This document shows, in pieces, positions 24,755 to 36,035 of a stretch of 64,000 nucleotides of DNA. Under the pieces are notes generated by a model. It made no database searches. It was not told where the DNA came from and worked only from the letters and a program-made list of their open reading frames with translations. The stretch is from Coccinella septempunctata (taxonomy: Eukaryota; Arthropoda; Insecta; Coleoptera; Coccinellidae): NCBI RefSeq assembly GCF_907165205.1, contig NC_058191.1, positions 24,446,064 through 24,510,063 of the forward strand, given 5' to 3'. Position 1 is the first letter of the stretch; every line of letters begins with the position of its first letter. The translations under genes were made by a program, and so were the position numbers.

Positions 24755-25484
24755 AAGGTGTTTCCGAATTAGACGTGAACCTTGTAGGAGGTATCACTAA
24801 TTTGCTGTCGTTTGAGCCATATTTATTGATAACCAAAAATCAACACAGTTTCCGAGATATTTGAGTTCTTGTGTTTTTCAAAAAACTTCTCACTTCACTT
24901 CATTTTCGACAATTTTTTCTACGTTGACCAAATTTGATTATAATTTTGGATTATTTTCATCAGAAAAAGATATGATACGTATGAAAAAAGCAAACTATTC
25001 TGTGTTAGATGTTGAAAAAGAGTTAGTATGATTCAAAATTTGGTATATGAAGAAAAGAAAAATCAATTTCTAATATCAATTTGCCTGCAAATTTCGAATT
25101 CCACAATTCATGTATGAAAAAAATTAAAAAATTATTTTAAATACTTGCCAAATTCCTTCTTCATTCATTAATTGCAATAAAAAATATTTAATTCATTACT
25201 TTCCTTTCTCTACTTCTATCCCCTTTCAAATCAGAATCTGCTGAAACGAAACTAGTGCTTGCAAGTTTTTCAAATAATTTTTTCCTACATAAATTTTGGA
25301 ATTTGAAAATTGCATATAAATTGGCAAATTGATCCTAGAAATTGATTTGTCTTTTTTTGATGAAAATAATCCAAAATTATGATCAAACTTGGTCAACGTT
25401 GAAAAAATTGACGAAAAATGAAGTAAGGTAAGAAGTGATACCAACACCTCCTCAAAGGTTCACGTCAAATTTGGAAACACCCTG
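24755..25484. mobile_element. TA-flanked palindromic miniature element (730 bp)
   Basis: Left end (GGTGTTTCCGAATTAGACG) and right end (complement of CAGGGTGTTTCCAAATTTGA) pair over the first 45 bp, and further inverted blocks pair well into the middle (GACCAAATTTGATTATAATT with its complement near 25375). TA on both sides. Non-coding. Confidence 0.72.
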
Positions 25485-25494
25485 TATAAATATA

Positions 25495-25805
25495 TCAATA
25501 AAATTCGATTTGATTAATTCATATATAATGACAAACGTGATTCTGGATTTCGTTACCATCGTTATCTCATCGTTGGCGTTCGGTGCATAGAGACATGCCA
25601 GATTTCAATTTACTCTTTAATAACATTTGCGTCGGGAAAATCCCCTGCTACTTCTTTTACGCATTTTCTTGAGGGCAGGCGTTTTTCCCGCGCTGTTTGG
25701 GAAAGATAATCTTTGCAACTTGAAATGCTTGCGGGAAAGGGTTGAACGCGCACGCTTGTGGAAAAAATTAATTTCGTATGCAATTTCCTTCTCATATGAT
25801 AACTC
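25495..25805 (+). repeat. Dispersed repeat, second copy at 49780-50045
   Basis: About 300 bp collinear with 49780-50045: ATTTGATTAATTCATAT, then CATCGTTGGCGTTCGGTGCA, then several CCCGC/GCGGGAAA-type motifs around AACTTGAAATGC. Both copies carry the GCGGGAAA motif in both orientations, giving hairpin potential. No coding capacity; class unknown. Confidence 0.65.
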
Positions 25806-26139
25806 ATGTGTATAGTAGCATCATAATTCTACCTACTATCCACACGAGCTGAATGGTCACCATAATCTTGAAGTCAACACGAGTGCACTCGCTGAGACGA
25901 AGTTTCTGTTCGTAAAAATTCTTCTATTAGAATTTTTACTCTATAGAAAAAATTCGAGAAAATGACGATTAGAAATATTTTCACTTTTTTTCTTTTTCAT
26001 CTCGTAATATTGCGTAAATAAATATAACCAAAGTGAAATCTAATTCCTCATCATCATTTTCAGTTAATAACCCATTGTCGAATTAAGTCTCTCTTAGTTT
26101 TATCCACCTATCTACGAGGATGTATTGATATCTAGTTAG

Positions 26140-27370
26140 CCTAGACCAGTTCAATGCATGAAAAAATATTGCGTTAACATGGCAACAAAAAATAACTCAT
26201 TAGAAGTGTCAGTGTGACGTTTGAGGTCAAAAAAGTAAACCAGAGTTACACAATAAATTAAAAGAGAGAAGATGTTCACCGAAATTGTGAAAATCGAAAA
26301 ATTGGAGTATCGAGTCATCATCAAGTACCTGTAAAGGGTTAAGAGGTAAGCAGATTTACGAAGATATGCTTAATACCCTTGGCGATCAATGTCCTCCGTA
26401 TGCGACCGTGAACAATTGGACTGCAAGCTTCAAAAGAGGTAATTTTTTCATTGAAGATGATGACCGATCGGGAAGACCAGTTTCTGTGTCAGTCCCCGGA
26501 AATATCAATGCAGTTCATGACATGATTTTATCAGACCGCCGAATTGGGCTAAAACGGATATCTGAAGCACTGAATATTTCATACGAACGCGTTCATCATA
26601 TAGTTCACGTCAATTTGGACATGAGAAAAATTGCTGCAAAATGCATCCCCAAATGTTTGAATGTTGAGCGTACAAGGGTAGAAGCATCGCGTTCGATCTG
26701 TGCTCGATTTGAAAACGATATAGGCTTCTTAAACCGAATTGTTACTGTGGATGAGACTTGGCTACATTTCTACGATCCAGAAACAAAGCAACAATCGATG
26801 GAATGGCGATACTCTGGTTCTCCAAGACCTAAGAAGTTTCGTGTCCAAAAATCTGCTGGAAAAGTTCTTGCTTCAGTTTTTTGGGATTGCCATGGAGTAA
26901 TCATGATGGATTTTGTGGATACGGGAAAAACAATAACCAGAGATTACTATTCGATATTACTGACCACTCTACGGGAAAAAATTGAAGAGAAAATACGCGG
27001 AAAGCTACCCAAAGGTGTTTTGTTTTTGCAGGACAACGCCCCTGCACATAAATCTCATGTTGCCATGCAAAAAAATCGTTATTTAGGGTTTGAATTACTA
27101 GAAAATCCCCTTTTTTTCACCAGATTTGGCTCCATCCAACTATCATCTCCTCAACTGAAAAAAAGTTTAAAAGGTTGTAAGTTTTCTTCCAACGAGGAGG
27201 TAATAAAAGTTGTGTTGGTCTGGTTTGGAGAGCAATAGAAGAAACATTTTTTTCGAAAGGTCTAGAGACGTTGCAGGTTCGCTGTAATAAATGTATCCAA
27301 TTAAGAGGAGAATATGTTGAGTAATAAAATATTTTGACATTGAAATTTTATTTGATTCTGTAGTAGGCTA
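26140..27370 (+). mobile_element. Mariner-type transposon remnant
   Basis: Contains a broken mariner transposase (26271-27238) preceded by a short leader. TTAGCCTA occurs at the left (about 26137) and its complement TAGGCTAA at the right (about 27364-27371), which may be what is left of the terminal repeats, but the ends are too degraded to place exactly. The next element (27380-29156) begins almost at its right edge. Confidence 0.65.
26271..27238 (+). pseudogene. Mariner transposase (DD34D), frameshifted
   Basis: The start at 26271 (MFTEIVKIEKLEYRVIIKYL) reads into a stop. After a frame shift the protein continues open from 26366: HTH region TLGDQCPPYATVNNW, linker SGRPVSV, catalytic Asp in TVDETWLHFYDPE, second Asp in FLQDNAPAHKS. 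The third catalytic stretch (SPDLAPSNYHL) is present but in a different frame: an indel near 27115 and a second near 27165 bracket it, so the long open frame reads nonsense there before returning to LKKSLKGCKFSS. The 290-codon open frame is therefore misleading and the enzyme is dead. Confidence 0.92.
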
Positions 27371-27628
27371 AGAATTTTTCCGTCAAACATGGTGAAGTGG
27401 ATATAGCGGGGTGAAGTGGATCAACCGTGTTTTCCCGCATATTTTATCGCTTAACACATAGACAAGACCCTAAATTGCCGCGAAAAAACTCTGTGTCTAC
27501 TGTTACTTCCTAAGATTGCTAACTCGTGCCTTGGATACAATTCTGGATGGTTAGTTTTCTCACAAAAAAAAAAAAAGTTTTGTAGTCTTTCGAATAAACA
27601 GTTTTTCAATTGCTCAACTTCAATTATA

Positions 27629-28157
27629 CAGGGCGTCCCAAAACAAGTGAATCAAACGTCACACCACGATAGAGTAGATCAAATACTATCGAATGACACC
27701 AACATTAGTTGAGCGAAAATGTACCGTTTCTGAAAAAACCTTACCTAAAGTTGCCGATTTTCGAACCATTTTTTCAATCACGGCCAATTTGTGATTAAGG
27801 ATAGCGTTTTTCTCCCATATTATCAACCCTATAGAGGAGGTTTATTCTGAGTAATAAAAATCATGTAGAAAAACAATTGTTTTAATTTACATTCACTTAG
27901 GTAATCGATTAACTACTTAAAATAATTTCAATTAGGGGAGATGAAACAATAATCTTAGTTCAATATAATTTAAAATCGATATCCTTTTTCACAAACTGGC
28001 CCTGTGAAAATCGGCAACTTTAGGTACCTATTTTAATAAAATTCTGATTATTTTGGAAACGGTACATTTTCGTTGAACCAATGTTGGTGTCATTCGTTAA
28101 TATTTGGTCTAATCTATCGAGGTGTGACGTTTGATTCACTAGTTTTGGGACACCCTG
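27629..28157. mobile_element. TA-flanked palindromic miniature element (529 bp)
   Basis: Starts CAGGGCGTCCCAAAAC and ends with the complement of CAGGGTGTCCCAAAAC, TA on each side. The inverted arms run about 150 bp and include TGACACCAACATTAG and AAAGTTGCCGATTTTC with matching complements on the right. Non-coding. Confidence 0.85.
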
Positions 28158-28566
28158 TATATTTGGTAATAACTACGATAGTTATTCTCATCTAAACTTT
28201 TACAAGTTACGTATAATTTAGTTGTAATGATATACCCCATTTTGAAGTCAAATGTACCACCATAGTTCTTTAGGAAAAAAATATTTGTTACATCACTCAA
28301 AAGTGAGGAGTGAAGTCGATCACCAATGATTTAGTCATGTTTGACCATGTTGCGTATAGGCCCATGTCGCAAAATAATATATTTAGTATATACGCATGCA
28401 GAGGATATAGCTCTTGTGAAAAGGCACCAAATAATTCGCAAAATCCACCTGAAGCAAGTTACACGTTGCCGGCACATCTTTACTCTGGAAGCCTAAGAAG
28501 AGAGAATTGAATATCTACCTATATGAAGACTGACTAGAGTATAGAGTACATTCATATACCTTCATT

Positions 28567-28699
28567 CAGAGTCGCAGCCAATATTTTGTTTGGAGGGGGG
28601 GCTTCACACCGAACGATCGTGCAAAGTTTGTACTAGAAAAAAATTTGAATTGTTGGTATCTTTGGGGAGGAGTTGCCCACTCCCCTAGCTGCGCCAGTG
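28567..28699. mobile_element. hAT-type miniature element (133 bp)
   Basis: Exact 8-bp duplication CCTTCATT at 28559-28566 and 28700-28707. Ends CAGAGTCGCAGCC and complement of CACTGGCGCAGCTAGG. It is nested inside the 27380-29156 element. Confidence 0.85.
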
Positions 28700-29159
28700 C
28701 CTTCATTCAAAAGACTGTTCTTATGTTCGTTAGAAATTTATTTTCGTTGTTAATTGTATTTTGTTTCGAAACAAAACATTTTTAGTTTTACACAGAAAGA
28801 ATAAAGATTTTTTTATTTTTTCAATGGTTCTAGTTCTGATTTCACAGCACCTGTGGTCTTAGGACTCAAAATAGATTTTTTTTTAATTTAATCTGATCCC
28901 CTTCCACCCTCGTATAGTTAAGGTGAATATCCATTGATAAAATGTGATCCACTTCACCCCAAATACGAGGTGAAGTGGATCGCACTTCAACCAAAAAATT
29001 TAAGAAACTGTGCAGCCAAAAATTTTGGTAAATAGGCCAATCGATAGCAAAAGGATCATAGAATCTACATTATGAACGCCAGCCCGTTCGCACTGATACT
29101 TTGAATCTTATTCCTAAAAAACCTCGATTTTTGATCCACTTCACCCCGTTTGACGGTAT

Positions 29160-30205
29160 ATCCTCGTATGTATTCTTCCTCAAACTACTTCCAAGTTTCC
29201 CGACTTTGAGCTTGTTGTCTACAGTTTGTGCCCAGAAGTCTTTTTAAATCATCAGTCCATCTTGTTTGTTGATAGGTCTACTTCCAAATAACAATCCAAA
29301 TATCTTATTCCAAAACCCAAGTCACTGTTTGTATCATTATTCTGTATGATATGCAGGAAGTGCGAGCCTGCATCTAGCAAGGTTAAGAAGCGGAAAATGC
29401 AAACAAATTCCGAGGGGTAAACTCGTAGGAACAAATCCGTATCTCAAACTTGACAACTTGTTGGATTTCTGTCAGGTTCGGTGTGGTAATTATTTTCGAA
29501 TACGAGGCACCATCTAGCAGAAAATTGTATCGTTAACCCAGAATTGATGGGAGCATTATTTATGAGGTGGAATTGGGGAAACGGCTCTGCTACTTCGTAT
29601 GTATAGGCCATAACTCTGAGATGTGATGATTTTTTCATTGTTTCTTTTGATTCAACCGTCATAAAACAAATTGTGATTTCATATTTCTTGAACTCGATTG
29701 TTGCGAGGATAAGCTTGAAGAAACAGAAAGCAAGGGAGCTTACAATTTTTTCACTTAATTTCTCAGAATATCCATCGATACTGAAATAATTATTCTTCGC
29801 AGTTACTAATAACTAATAACCAAAATATGAACGAGAAGATTGGTCACAAGTGTGAGACATTCCTAGAGTACAAGGATGATCAATGATTAATATGTATAAA
29901 GCTTTATCGGCAAGAATTACCTAATAATTTTGACAGATTCAATCAAAAATACCAACATGCTGTATGCTGAACCATTACAAGATTCAATTGATCATTACAG
30001 GTTCAATTGACTTCGTTCGAAAAGGGAGGTTTATGATCAAGGTTGCACATCTCCCTTAGAAGAGGAAATGTATGTTGAGATTTGAACATACAACATACAT
30101 ACAACAACTTTCAATTTTCATTCTAATACTCATACCCTTCCAGCACTCCTATTCAGTTCCGATCTTGTTCAAAAATTTTCTGATCATTCTAGAAAATTCT
30201 GGAAA
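29160..30205. other. No gene recognised
   Basis: No protein, RNA or element could be supported. Short frames on both strands look like chance. Confidence 0.4.
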
Positions 30206-30209
30206 CCGT

Positions 30210-30440
30210 ATACAGGGTGTTTTATGAATAAACGGACAAATGAAAACCGTGAATAGAAGACATTGATTTGAGTTCAAAAACACCCCATATAGATGTCTCG
30301 ATACTCCGTTTCCGTTATACAGGGGGTTTCCTGAATTTTTCAAATTTTCGTTTGGCTCTAACTCCTTAAATTCCCGATTAGACCGAAAATTTATATTCAG
30401 CTTAAAGTTGTTAGTTTCAATGAAACCGAGCATTAAAATT
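30210..30440. repeat. Dispersed repeat with CAGGGTGTTTTATGAATAA end; inverted partner at 35218-35335
   Basis: After a TA it begins CAGGGTGTTTTATGAATAAA. An internal block (AAGTTGTTAGTTTCAATGAA and neighbours, about 30400-30440) appears inverted at 35278-35325. Both copies look truncated; no second end was found for either. Confidence 0.5.
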
Positions 30441-30637
30441 TGACAAAAATCAGGACCGAACTCAGTGAGTCTTTACTTAACTTCACACTCAAACTTTTTA
30501 ATCATAATTCTAACATTTTCTTTATTTGTATGTATGAGATTGTCTGGAAATAAATAAATAATTGGGTTGTACCACCTGTTGATTATGCTTTATAAATGTT
30601 TTGGGGTCAGACGCCTCTAAGGAATAGACCACTTCAT

Positions 30638-32332
30638 CAGGGCCGTCGCTAGGGGGTAGGCAGGGTAGGCAGCCGCCTAGGGCGCTAGGATTCAGGGGCG
30701 GCATTTTGAGCTTAGTCAAGAAAAAAATCAACTTATGAACCGAATGAAAATAAATGCAGTTCAGTCAGCAACAACAGGAATACCGAGAAATTTATCTAGG
30801 CGCGGACTCACTGGTGAACGCAATATGCAGGGGCAATAAAAAATCCATCAAAGGTGCCGCATTCTCATTCTTCTCATAAATATCCCAGACAGCCTGTACG
30901 TTCCGCACTGTTTGTAGTGGCCAATTCACTTTTTTAAGAGTTATTTACGTTATAACCTATCAAAGTTTTCGGCTTCGCTTTGATAAATATTGCCGACTAC
31001 TGTTGGGTTTTTGGGGCGGCTTCTTTCACATTTCGCACATTATTTTCATTTTCAATTCTCCAATCAGTATTCAGAAAATTGATTTCGGGGTGGAGTGTGT
31101 GAGACTTGAGAAAGTATTTTATTTCCATATTCATATTAAATATTCTTACGAATCGTATGAGAAGAAAGGAAAAGTTCAGATTTCATTCCTGAATCAATCG
31201 ATTAATTATACCTATCATTTATGCTTATTGCTTGTGTAAAATAAGTTATCAATTTGAAGATTTTCATAACTGGGTATTTTTCAAGCATTGCTTCGGTACC
31301 GAGTAATAGGATAGAAATTTATAGGAAATCTTTTAAAGAATTGATTAATGATAATACATTCAATATTTCAATATTTCATATTCGTAATATCTTCACAACT
31401 CAGGGAATACTTTTGGACCCTATGGGGTTTAAAGAAAAATGTAGTTCTTTGATTTTTCAGAATTTAAAAAGAATTTTTTCAATAAATAATTTTATCTAAT
31501 TAAATATAACTCAGCTTTCGTTTTCTTCTCATCATTCGCTGAATGTTCAGGACCCAAATAAATGGAAGAAATTACAACCTGGAAGGAATGGCATTTTGTG
31601 GGCATGTTTAACCGATAAAAATAAGGTTAACCATGAAAATTTTTTCAATTTTGTTTTGTTTTCTTAAAGGGTAAAACATGCAACCACTATTTCATTTTTC
31701 AACTACATAGATCTTTTCAGAATTCCTCAATTTGAAAATATGTGTTGAAGAGAGAACGATTCATTGCAAATCTTTTATGACTCTTGTATTATGCTCGTAA
31801 AAGCAATTTTTCCATGACAAAAATAAAATACGACGTTTGTCCATGAACGATTGAAATAAAAAATCTAGTATCCTACGGTTGTAAAGTCGCTTTGATATCT
31901 ATTGTAGCCTTCTTATTGGTAGATACCCACAAAAATGTGATGTCTCCAACTCTCCAAAAAAATAATAAGTATTTTTTTTCTCATTCTCATTCAGCTTGAA
32001 ACTTTTCAAACGAAGAGGTTTATCAGTTTATGTGAAAAACTCCTTCAATTTTCGCAGAGAAATCTTCTCCCAAAAAATTTCGCAAATTATTTGTTAATAC
32101 TCTGTATATATATTCACCTTTTATGAATGCTGAAAGTATTTTAAATGTTCATACTATCATTCTAAACTATGCTTTTTCTTGTTGTTGAATATGTTTCCAT
32201 TGCTGATTCTTTAGAAAAGATGCAATTTTTTCATACTCACTCAGTTCACGCAATTCGTCACAGTTAATTTCTCTGTTAGGGCGCCAATTTAGAGCTTTGC
32301 CTAGGGCGCCAGTTTGGCTAGCGACGGCCCTG
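30638..32332. mobile_element. hAT element (1695 bp), decayed interior
   Basis: Ends CAGGGCCGTCGCTAG and its exact complement. Exact 8-bp duplication CACTTCAT at 30630-30637 and 32333-32340. Subterminal motifs GCCTAGGGCGC near both ends are also inverted. The interior shows no recognisable transposase; two short plus-strand frames (31003-31239 and 31254-31499) have no family I can name. A truncated relative lies at 51155-51480. Confidence 0.9.
31254..31499 (+). CDS. Unrecognised 81-codon frame inside the hAT element
   Basis: An open frame reading FITGYFSSIASVPSNRIEIY and RNIFTTQGILLDPMGFKEK, ending FQNLKRIFSINNFI. It first looked too orderly for random AT-rich DNA, but no known domain, signal peptide or membrane segment was identified and codon use could not be judged. 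It could be part of an exon captured by the element, a relic of a foreign insertion, or chance. Confidence 0.2.
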   Translation: MKIFITGYFSSIASVPSNRIEIYRKSFKELINDNTFNISIFHIRNIFTTQGILLDPMGFKEKCSSLIFQNLKRIFSINNFI

Positions 32333-32350
32333 CACTTCATGAAAATGTAT

Positions 32351-33454
32351 TGCAACGATACTTCGTTTTAAATGTCCGTTTCCTTGAATTTTCCGTAGAA
32401 AAGTAGATTTTTTTCTTTTCTTTCATCGGTGGTGCGCCCGTACCGGAGCAAACCGTAAGTCTTTTCTTGATACCGCATAGTTAGTGATTCAAGATTGCAT
32501 TCTTTTATTTGTTTAATTGTGTTAATCCCCCTTTTAACGCAGACTTCTGTCGCCTGGCTCTCTGGTGGAACAAAGACCAATCAACGGAAGTCTCGAAGTC
32601 TTTCCGCTGGTAATGCTTGGCGTGTACACCCGCGGTTGCCACGGGAAGTCCACAGTAGCCTACCTCGTCCTACCCCTGTTGTGTTCCGCTTTCGGAAAAC
32701 CAAAGATTATAGAGTTATTAACTCTATAATCTTTGGTTTTCCTGTTCACCGCAGACTTCTGCCGCCTGGCACTCTGGTGACCGAGACCAATCGGCAGAGG
32801 TCTCGAAGTCTTTCCGCTGGTAATGCTTGGCGTGTACACCCAAGGTTGTCACAGAGAGACCACGATAAACTATCCCGTTATCCTGTAAATTGTTGCATTG
32901 TGCTTCACCTGAATCAACCCGTTTATTGAATAGTTTCAATTCTGATTGGCCTGTACACTGAAAACCACTGAGAGTGCTCGGGATCAAACCCATTCCTGAA
33001 CTAACAGGGACCTGGATCTTTCTGAGACACCCGGTTACTGTGAATTTTGTATAGACCCCAGAAGAAGTCAAAGTGACCTCTATTGATTACTGGCTTTTTT
33101 TATACCTGATATTCTGACTGAGTCTAGTTGATTTGAATATTGTTTGATTCATTAATTTCACTGTGTTGTTTTTGAATTTCTGACCACCGTGACAGATTAA
33201 TTGGTTCATTTCTGTTTTCCCCATTTATTTGGTCATTAGCTATATATTTCTTGACTTGAGGATCTTTGTATGGTTCACTGTAATTTAGATTATTGTAATA
33301 AATTCGGTTTTAAAGTACTTGTTATCGCTACCACCTTAGATAACCCCGAACTCTGTCCCCGACTAGTAGATACCTAGGTGGGCTTGCTATTTCTCCCTTA
33401 TTGAAAGAATAGCTGGCCCTCGAGATTAAACCCTTGAAAACTAAACCCGTTACA
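32351..33454 (+). mobile_element. Solo LTR of an LTR retrotransposon (1104 bp, probable)
   Basis: Begins TGCAACGATAC and ends CCGTTACA, so the termini form a short TGYAACG/CGTTACA inverted repeat. A 4-bp duplication GTAT flanks it (32347-32350 and 33455-33458). A polyadenylation signal AATAAA lies at about 33297. It contains two direct repeats of about 105 bp (32539-32648 and 32753-32857) separated by a perfect hairpin. No gag, pol or primer-binding site lies between LTR-like ends, hence solo LTR. Gypsy-type by TSD length, but this is inference. It lies 18 bp from the right border of the hAT element. Confidence 0.65.
32694..32742. repeat. Perfect 24-bp inverted repeat, 1-bp spacer
   Basis: Arms 32694-32717 and 32719-32742 are exact reverse complements around a single T (the arms run GGAAAACCAAAGATTATAGA onward). 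It lies exactly between the two direct repeats of the solo LTR. Confidence 0.97.
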
Positions 33455-33619
33455 GTATTTAGAAATTCTTAATTGCTTCTGTTGAATATATTCAACAATT
33501 ATACCATATTCGGTCATTCAAAATTGTCATTCACAATGATAATACACAAATATGGTACAAAAACTACATCTTGAAACAAATAATTAAAGCTTGATCTTCA
33601 GAATAAATCGTCTTTCTAT

Positions 33620-33930
33620 AGATGACTAGTTGTCTGAAATAGGTGTTCAAAATGATTTTCTCCACTTTCTAAAAACTTTTTGGATCTATTTGTGAGGCTC
33701 ATAACCGCTCGTTTTTTCACATGAGTATTTCTACGAATTTCATCGCAAGCAGCATTTCTTTAATCTAATAATTGTTCCTTTGTCGTAATAGAACTTCGCC
33801 TTCAAATAAACACAAAGAAAGGAATCGAGGGGTGTCAGATCAGGAGATCTGGCAGTCTAATGTTGGAGTCCTACTCTTCCTACCATCCACACGTCCTCAT
33901 ATTCTCTGCTAGTAAATTTGTGAGGCATTC
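33620..33930 (-). pseudogene. DDE transposase C-terminal relic (mariner/Tc1 relative)
   Basis: The minus strand reads EDVWMVGRVGLQ, TARSPDLTPLDSFLCVYLK, YYDKGTIIRLKKCCL and a broken C-terminal tail. The SPDLTPLDSFL block is the third catalytic motif (Asp type) of a mariner-like transposase family. There are several stops. Terminal repeats and the rest of the gene were not found. Confidence 0.65.
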
Positions 33931-34263
33931 TGAAAGTTTGTAACTACTCGACTTGATGAAGGTACCTGAAATACTGATAAATACTTTTTATGTGCATCAA
34001 TGTTTAATAAAAAAGAGTAATAAGACCAGACCAGACGAAAAGAACGAATGAGGTGAAAATCAATCCAGAAAATTACTTCAGGTCCAAGCTGTCCCTAAAA
34101 AGCGATTCATTGTGAAGATATCAAGTCATAATTACTATTTTCACGATAGCGTAGTTTTTATTTCTATTATTGTTCATTATCAATAATTAAGCTTATTATC
34201 ACTGCAAATGACCATTCTGAATAACCAGATAAGCTATAAATATCAAAAACAAATGCAAGCCAT

Positions 34264-35018
34264 ATACAATTTGAAAAATTGGCAGTCCAATTATGTTACG
34301 ACAAGGATGTTTTCTATTCCTAAGGGGACATATTTTGAGCAGAATTGTAAGCCTAAATCTCCTCAACCCTAGGTGTAAGAGCTATCACCCTTAAATTCTC
34401 AATAGGGAATAAGGGGTGAGCTGTACCTCAACTGAAAGATCACTTGACCTTCTACATGAATATTATAGTTTGCAAATTTTTATTGATTCCTTGAAGTAGT
34501 TACAGGGGTGACAATTTGAAAACTTGCAAGGCCAATTATGTCCCGACAAGGATGTTTTCAGATAAAAAGCCGGAACAAGTCAATTTTTAAAGGGAGGGGA
34601 CATATTTTGAGCAAAATTATAAGCCGAAATCTCCTCAATCTTAGGTGTAGGGGTTGAAGTAGTTACAGGGGTGACAATTTGAAAACAGTATTATGTAGAG
34701 GTACATATTGTCTTCCAATTGAGGTTTAGCTCACTCTCTATCCCTCTCTATCTATCTAATTTAGGGATGATAGCCCCTACACCTAGGTTTGAGGCGATTT
34801 CGGCTCACAATTTTGCTCAAAATATGCCCCCCCCATAGAAATTGACCTGTTCCGGCTTTTTCTTTGAAACCATGTCGAGACATAATTGTCATGGCAATTT
34901 TTCAAATTGTCACCTCCTGTAACCCCCTCAGAATGAAAATTGACCTGTTCCGGCATTTTTTCTGAAAACATCCTAAACGCGATATAATTAGCCTGCAAGT
35001 TTTTAAATTGTCACCCTG
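34264..35018. mobile_element. CAGGGTGACAATTTG family element (family B), rearranged copy
   Basis: It ends at 35018 with the complement of CAGGGTGACAATTTAAAAAC, and the left end (ACAATTTGAAAAATTGGCAG) is worn. Inside are two further CAGGGGTGACAATTTGAAAAC left-end copies (about 34504 and 34665), plus AATCTCCTCAATCTTAGGTG blocks in both orientations, i.e. the element was internally duplicated or composed of several partial copies. A second member with both ends lies at 54474-56761 in a Mip intron. Non-coding. Confidence 0.65.
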
Positions 35019-35217
35019 TGTTGAGAACGAGAAAAGTCAGTTGAACATTTCCAAATCCATTTTTATGCAGGGCTGTTTTTTCAAGAGACGTTTGACTACA
35101 CAAAACAATTATTCATTAAAAATAATCCACAGATGGGACATACCAAAGATTCACTGAATTTGAGGGTAACGTACATGCAGATTTCTAAAATATTGAAATT
35201 ACAATGAAAAACTGCAT

Positions 35218-35335
35218 ACAGGGTGTTTTTCATAAGCTAGAATTTAAATGAAGCCTCAATCAGTCCGGACGTTCGTTTTGTCAAATTTTAATGTCCTGTT
35301 TTATTGAAACTAACAACTTTAACCAGCTTAACAAG
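35218..35335. repeat. Dispersed repeat, inverted partner of 30210-30440
   Basis: After a TA it begins CAGGGTGTTTTTCATAAGCT, then carries AAATTTTAATG and TTGAAACTAACAACTTTAA, the complement of a block in the 30.2-kb copy. Truncated. Confidence 0.45.
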
Positions 35336-36035
35336 AGCGTTAACAGAAACAGTTATTCAATGAGAATGTGGAGGAAATGTTCTTTTCATCTCAATTGAAT
35401 TATTGCTAATCTTAGGACAACCCTTTTCGTGTTCATATTCCACATAATGGTTATGAGATGAGCTTGAGCCGCAAGTATGCTGCTGAAAATATTCAGTGGA
35501 AAATAATTGCGGTTGTTGGGAGATAGTTTATTGCTTGTTGAAAACTTTCCGGCATTTTTTGTACATAGGTGGAATAAATTCTAGTGTTTCATTTCATCGC
35601 ATATTGTGGATTACATACTGTTGGGGATATGGAGAGTGGGAGCCCTCTCTAAAATCAAATTTCGATGTTTACTCCTGATGTTGAAATATGAATTGAAAGT
35701 GGGTAAATTACACTATCCATAGAGATAAACCTTTCGGATTATACAGTTTGCAATGAAAGCTCAAAATCTTGATGAGTTGATGAGGATTTGTGAGTCTCTC
35801 ATCAAGAGTTTTATTACATGGTGCCAACGGAAATCATTGATTGTGAATCTGGATAAAACCAAGATCGTTTAATTCCAAAATACGGACATCAGTTCTGAGT
35901 TCACCGTGAACCTACCGGAGTGCTGCCCCAGGTCTACGGAGGTTGTCAATTTTCTAGGAGTTCACGTAGACAATAATTTGAGATGTTCTACGTTGACCAT
36001 GCAAAAAATAAATAAATCCTATTTTTGCAATATCC

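Larger units (their letters stand above)
27380..29156. mobile_element. 1.8-kb inverted-repeat DNA element with GGTGAAGTGGATC motifs
   Basis: Left CCGTCAAAC followed by GGTGAAGTGGAT and, 12 bp on, GGGGTGAAGTGGATCAA; right end the exact complement of CCGTCAAACGGGGTGAAGTG, followed by TA. The 13-bp motif GGTGAAGTGGATC also forms an inverted pair at 28946-28983 and a variant near 28307. Two younger elements are nested inside (27629-28157 and 28567-28699). No transposase recognised; superfamily not assigned. Confidence 0.7.

Noticed and set aside
26366..27238. 290-codon open frame as an intact mariner transposase
   Set aside because: The third catalytic stretch is in another frame between two indels, and the N-terminus is cut off by an upstream frame break; the long frame is a coincidence of compensating shifts.
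32495..33071. Frames of 115-144 codons as coding genes
   Set aside because: They lie in the probable solo LTR and cross its direct repeats and hairpin; the similarity within them comes from the repeat units.
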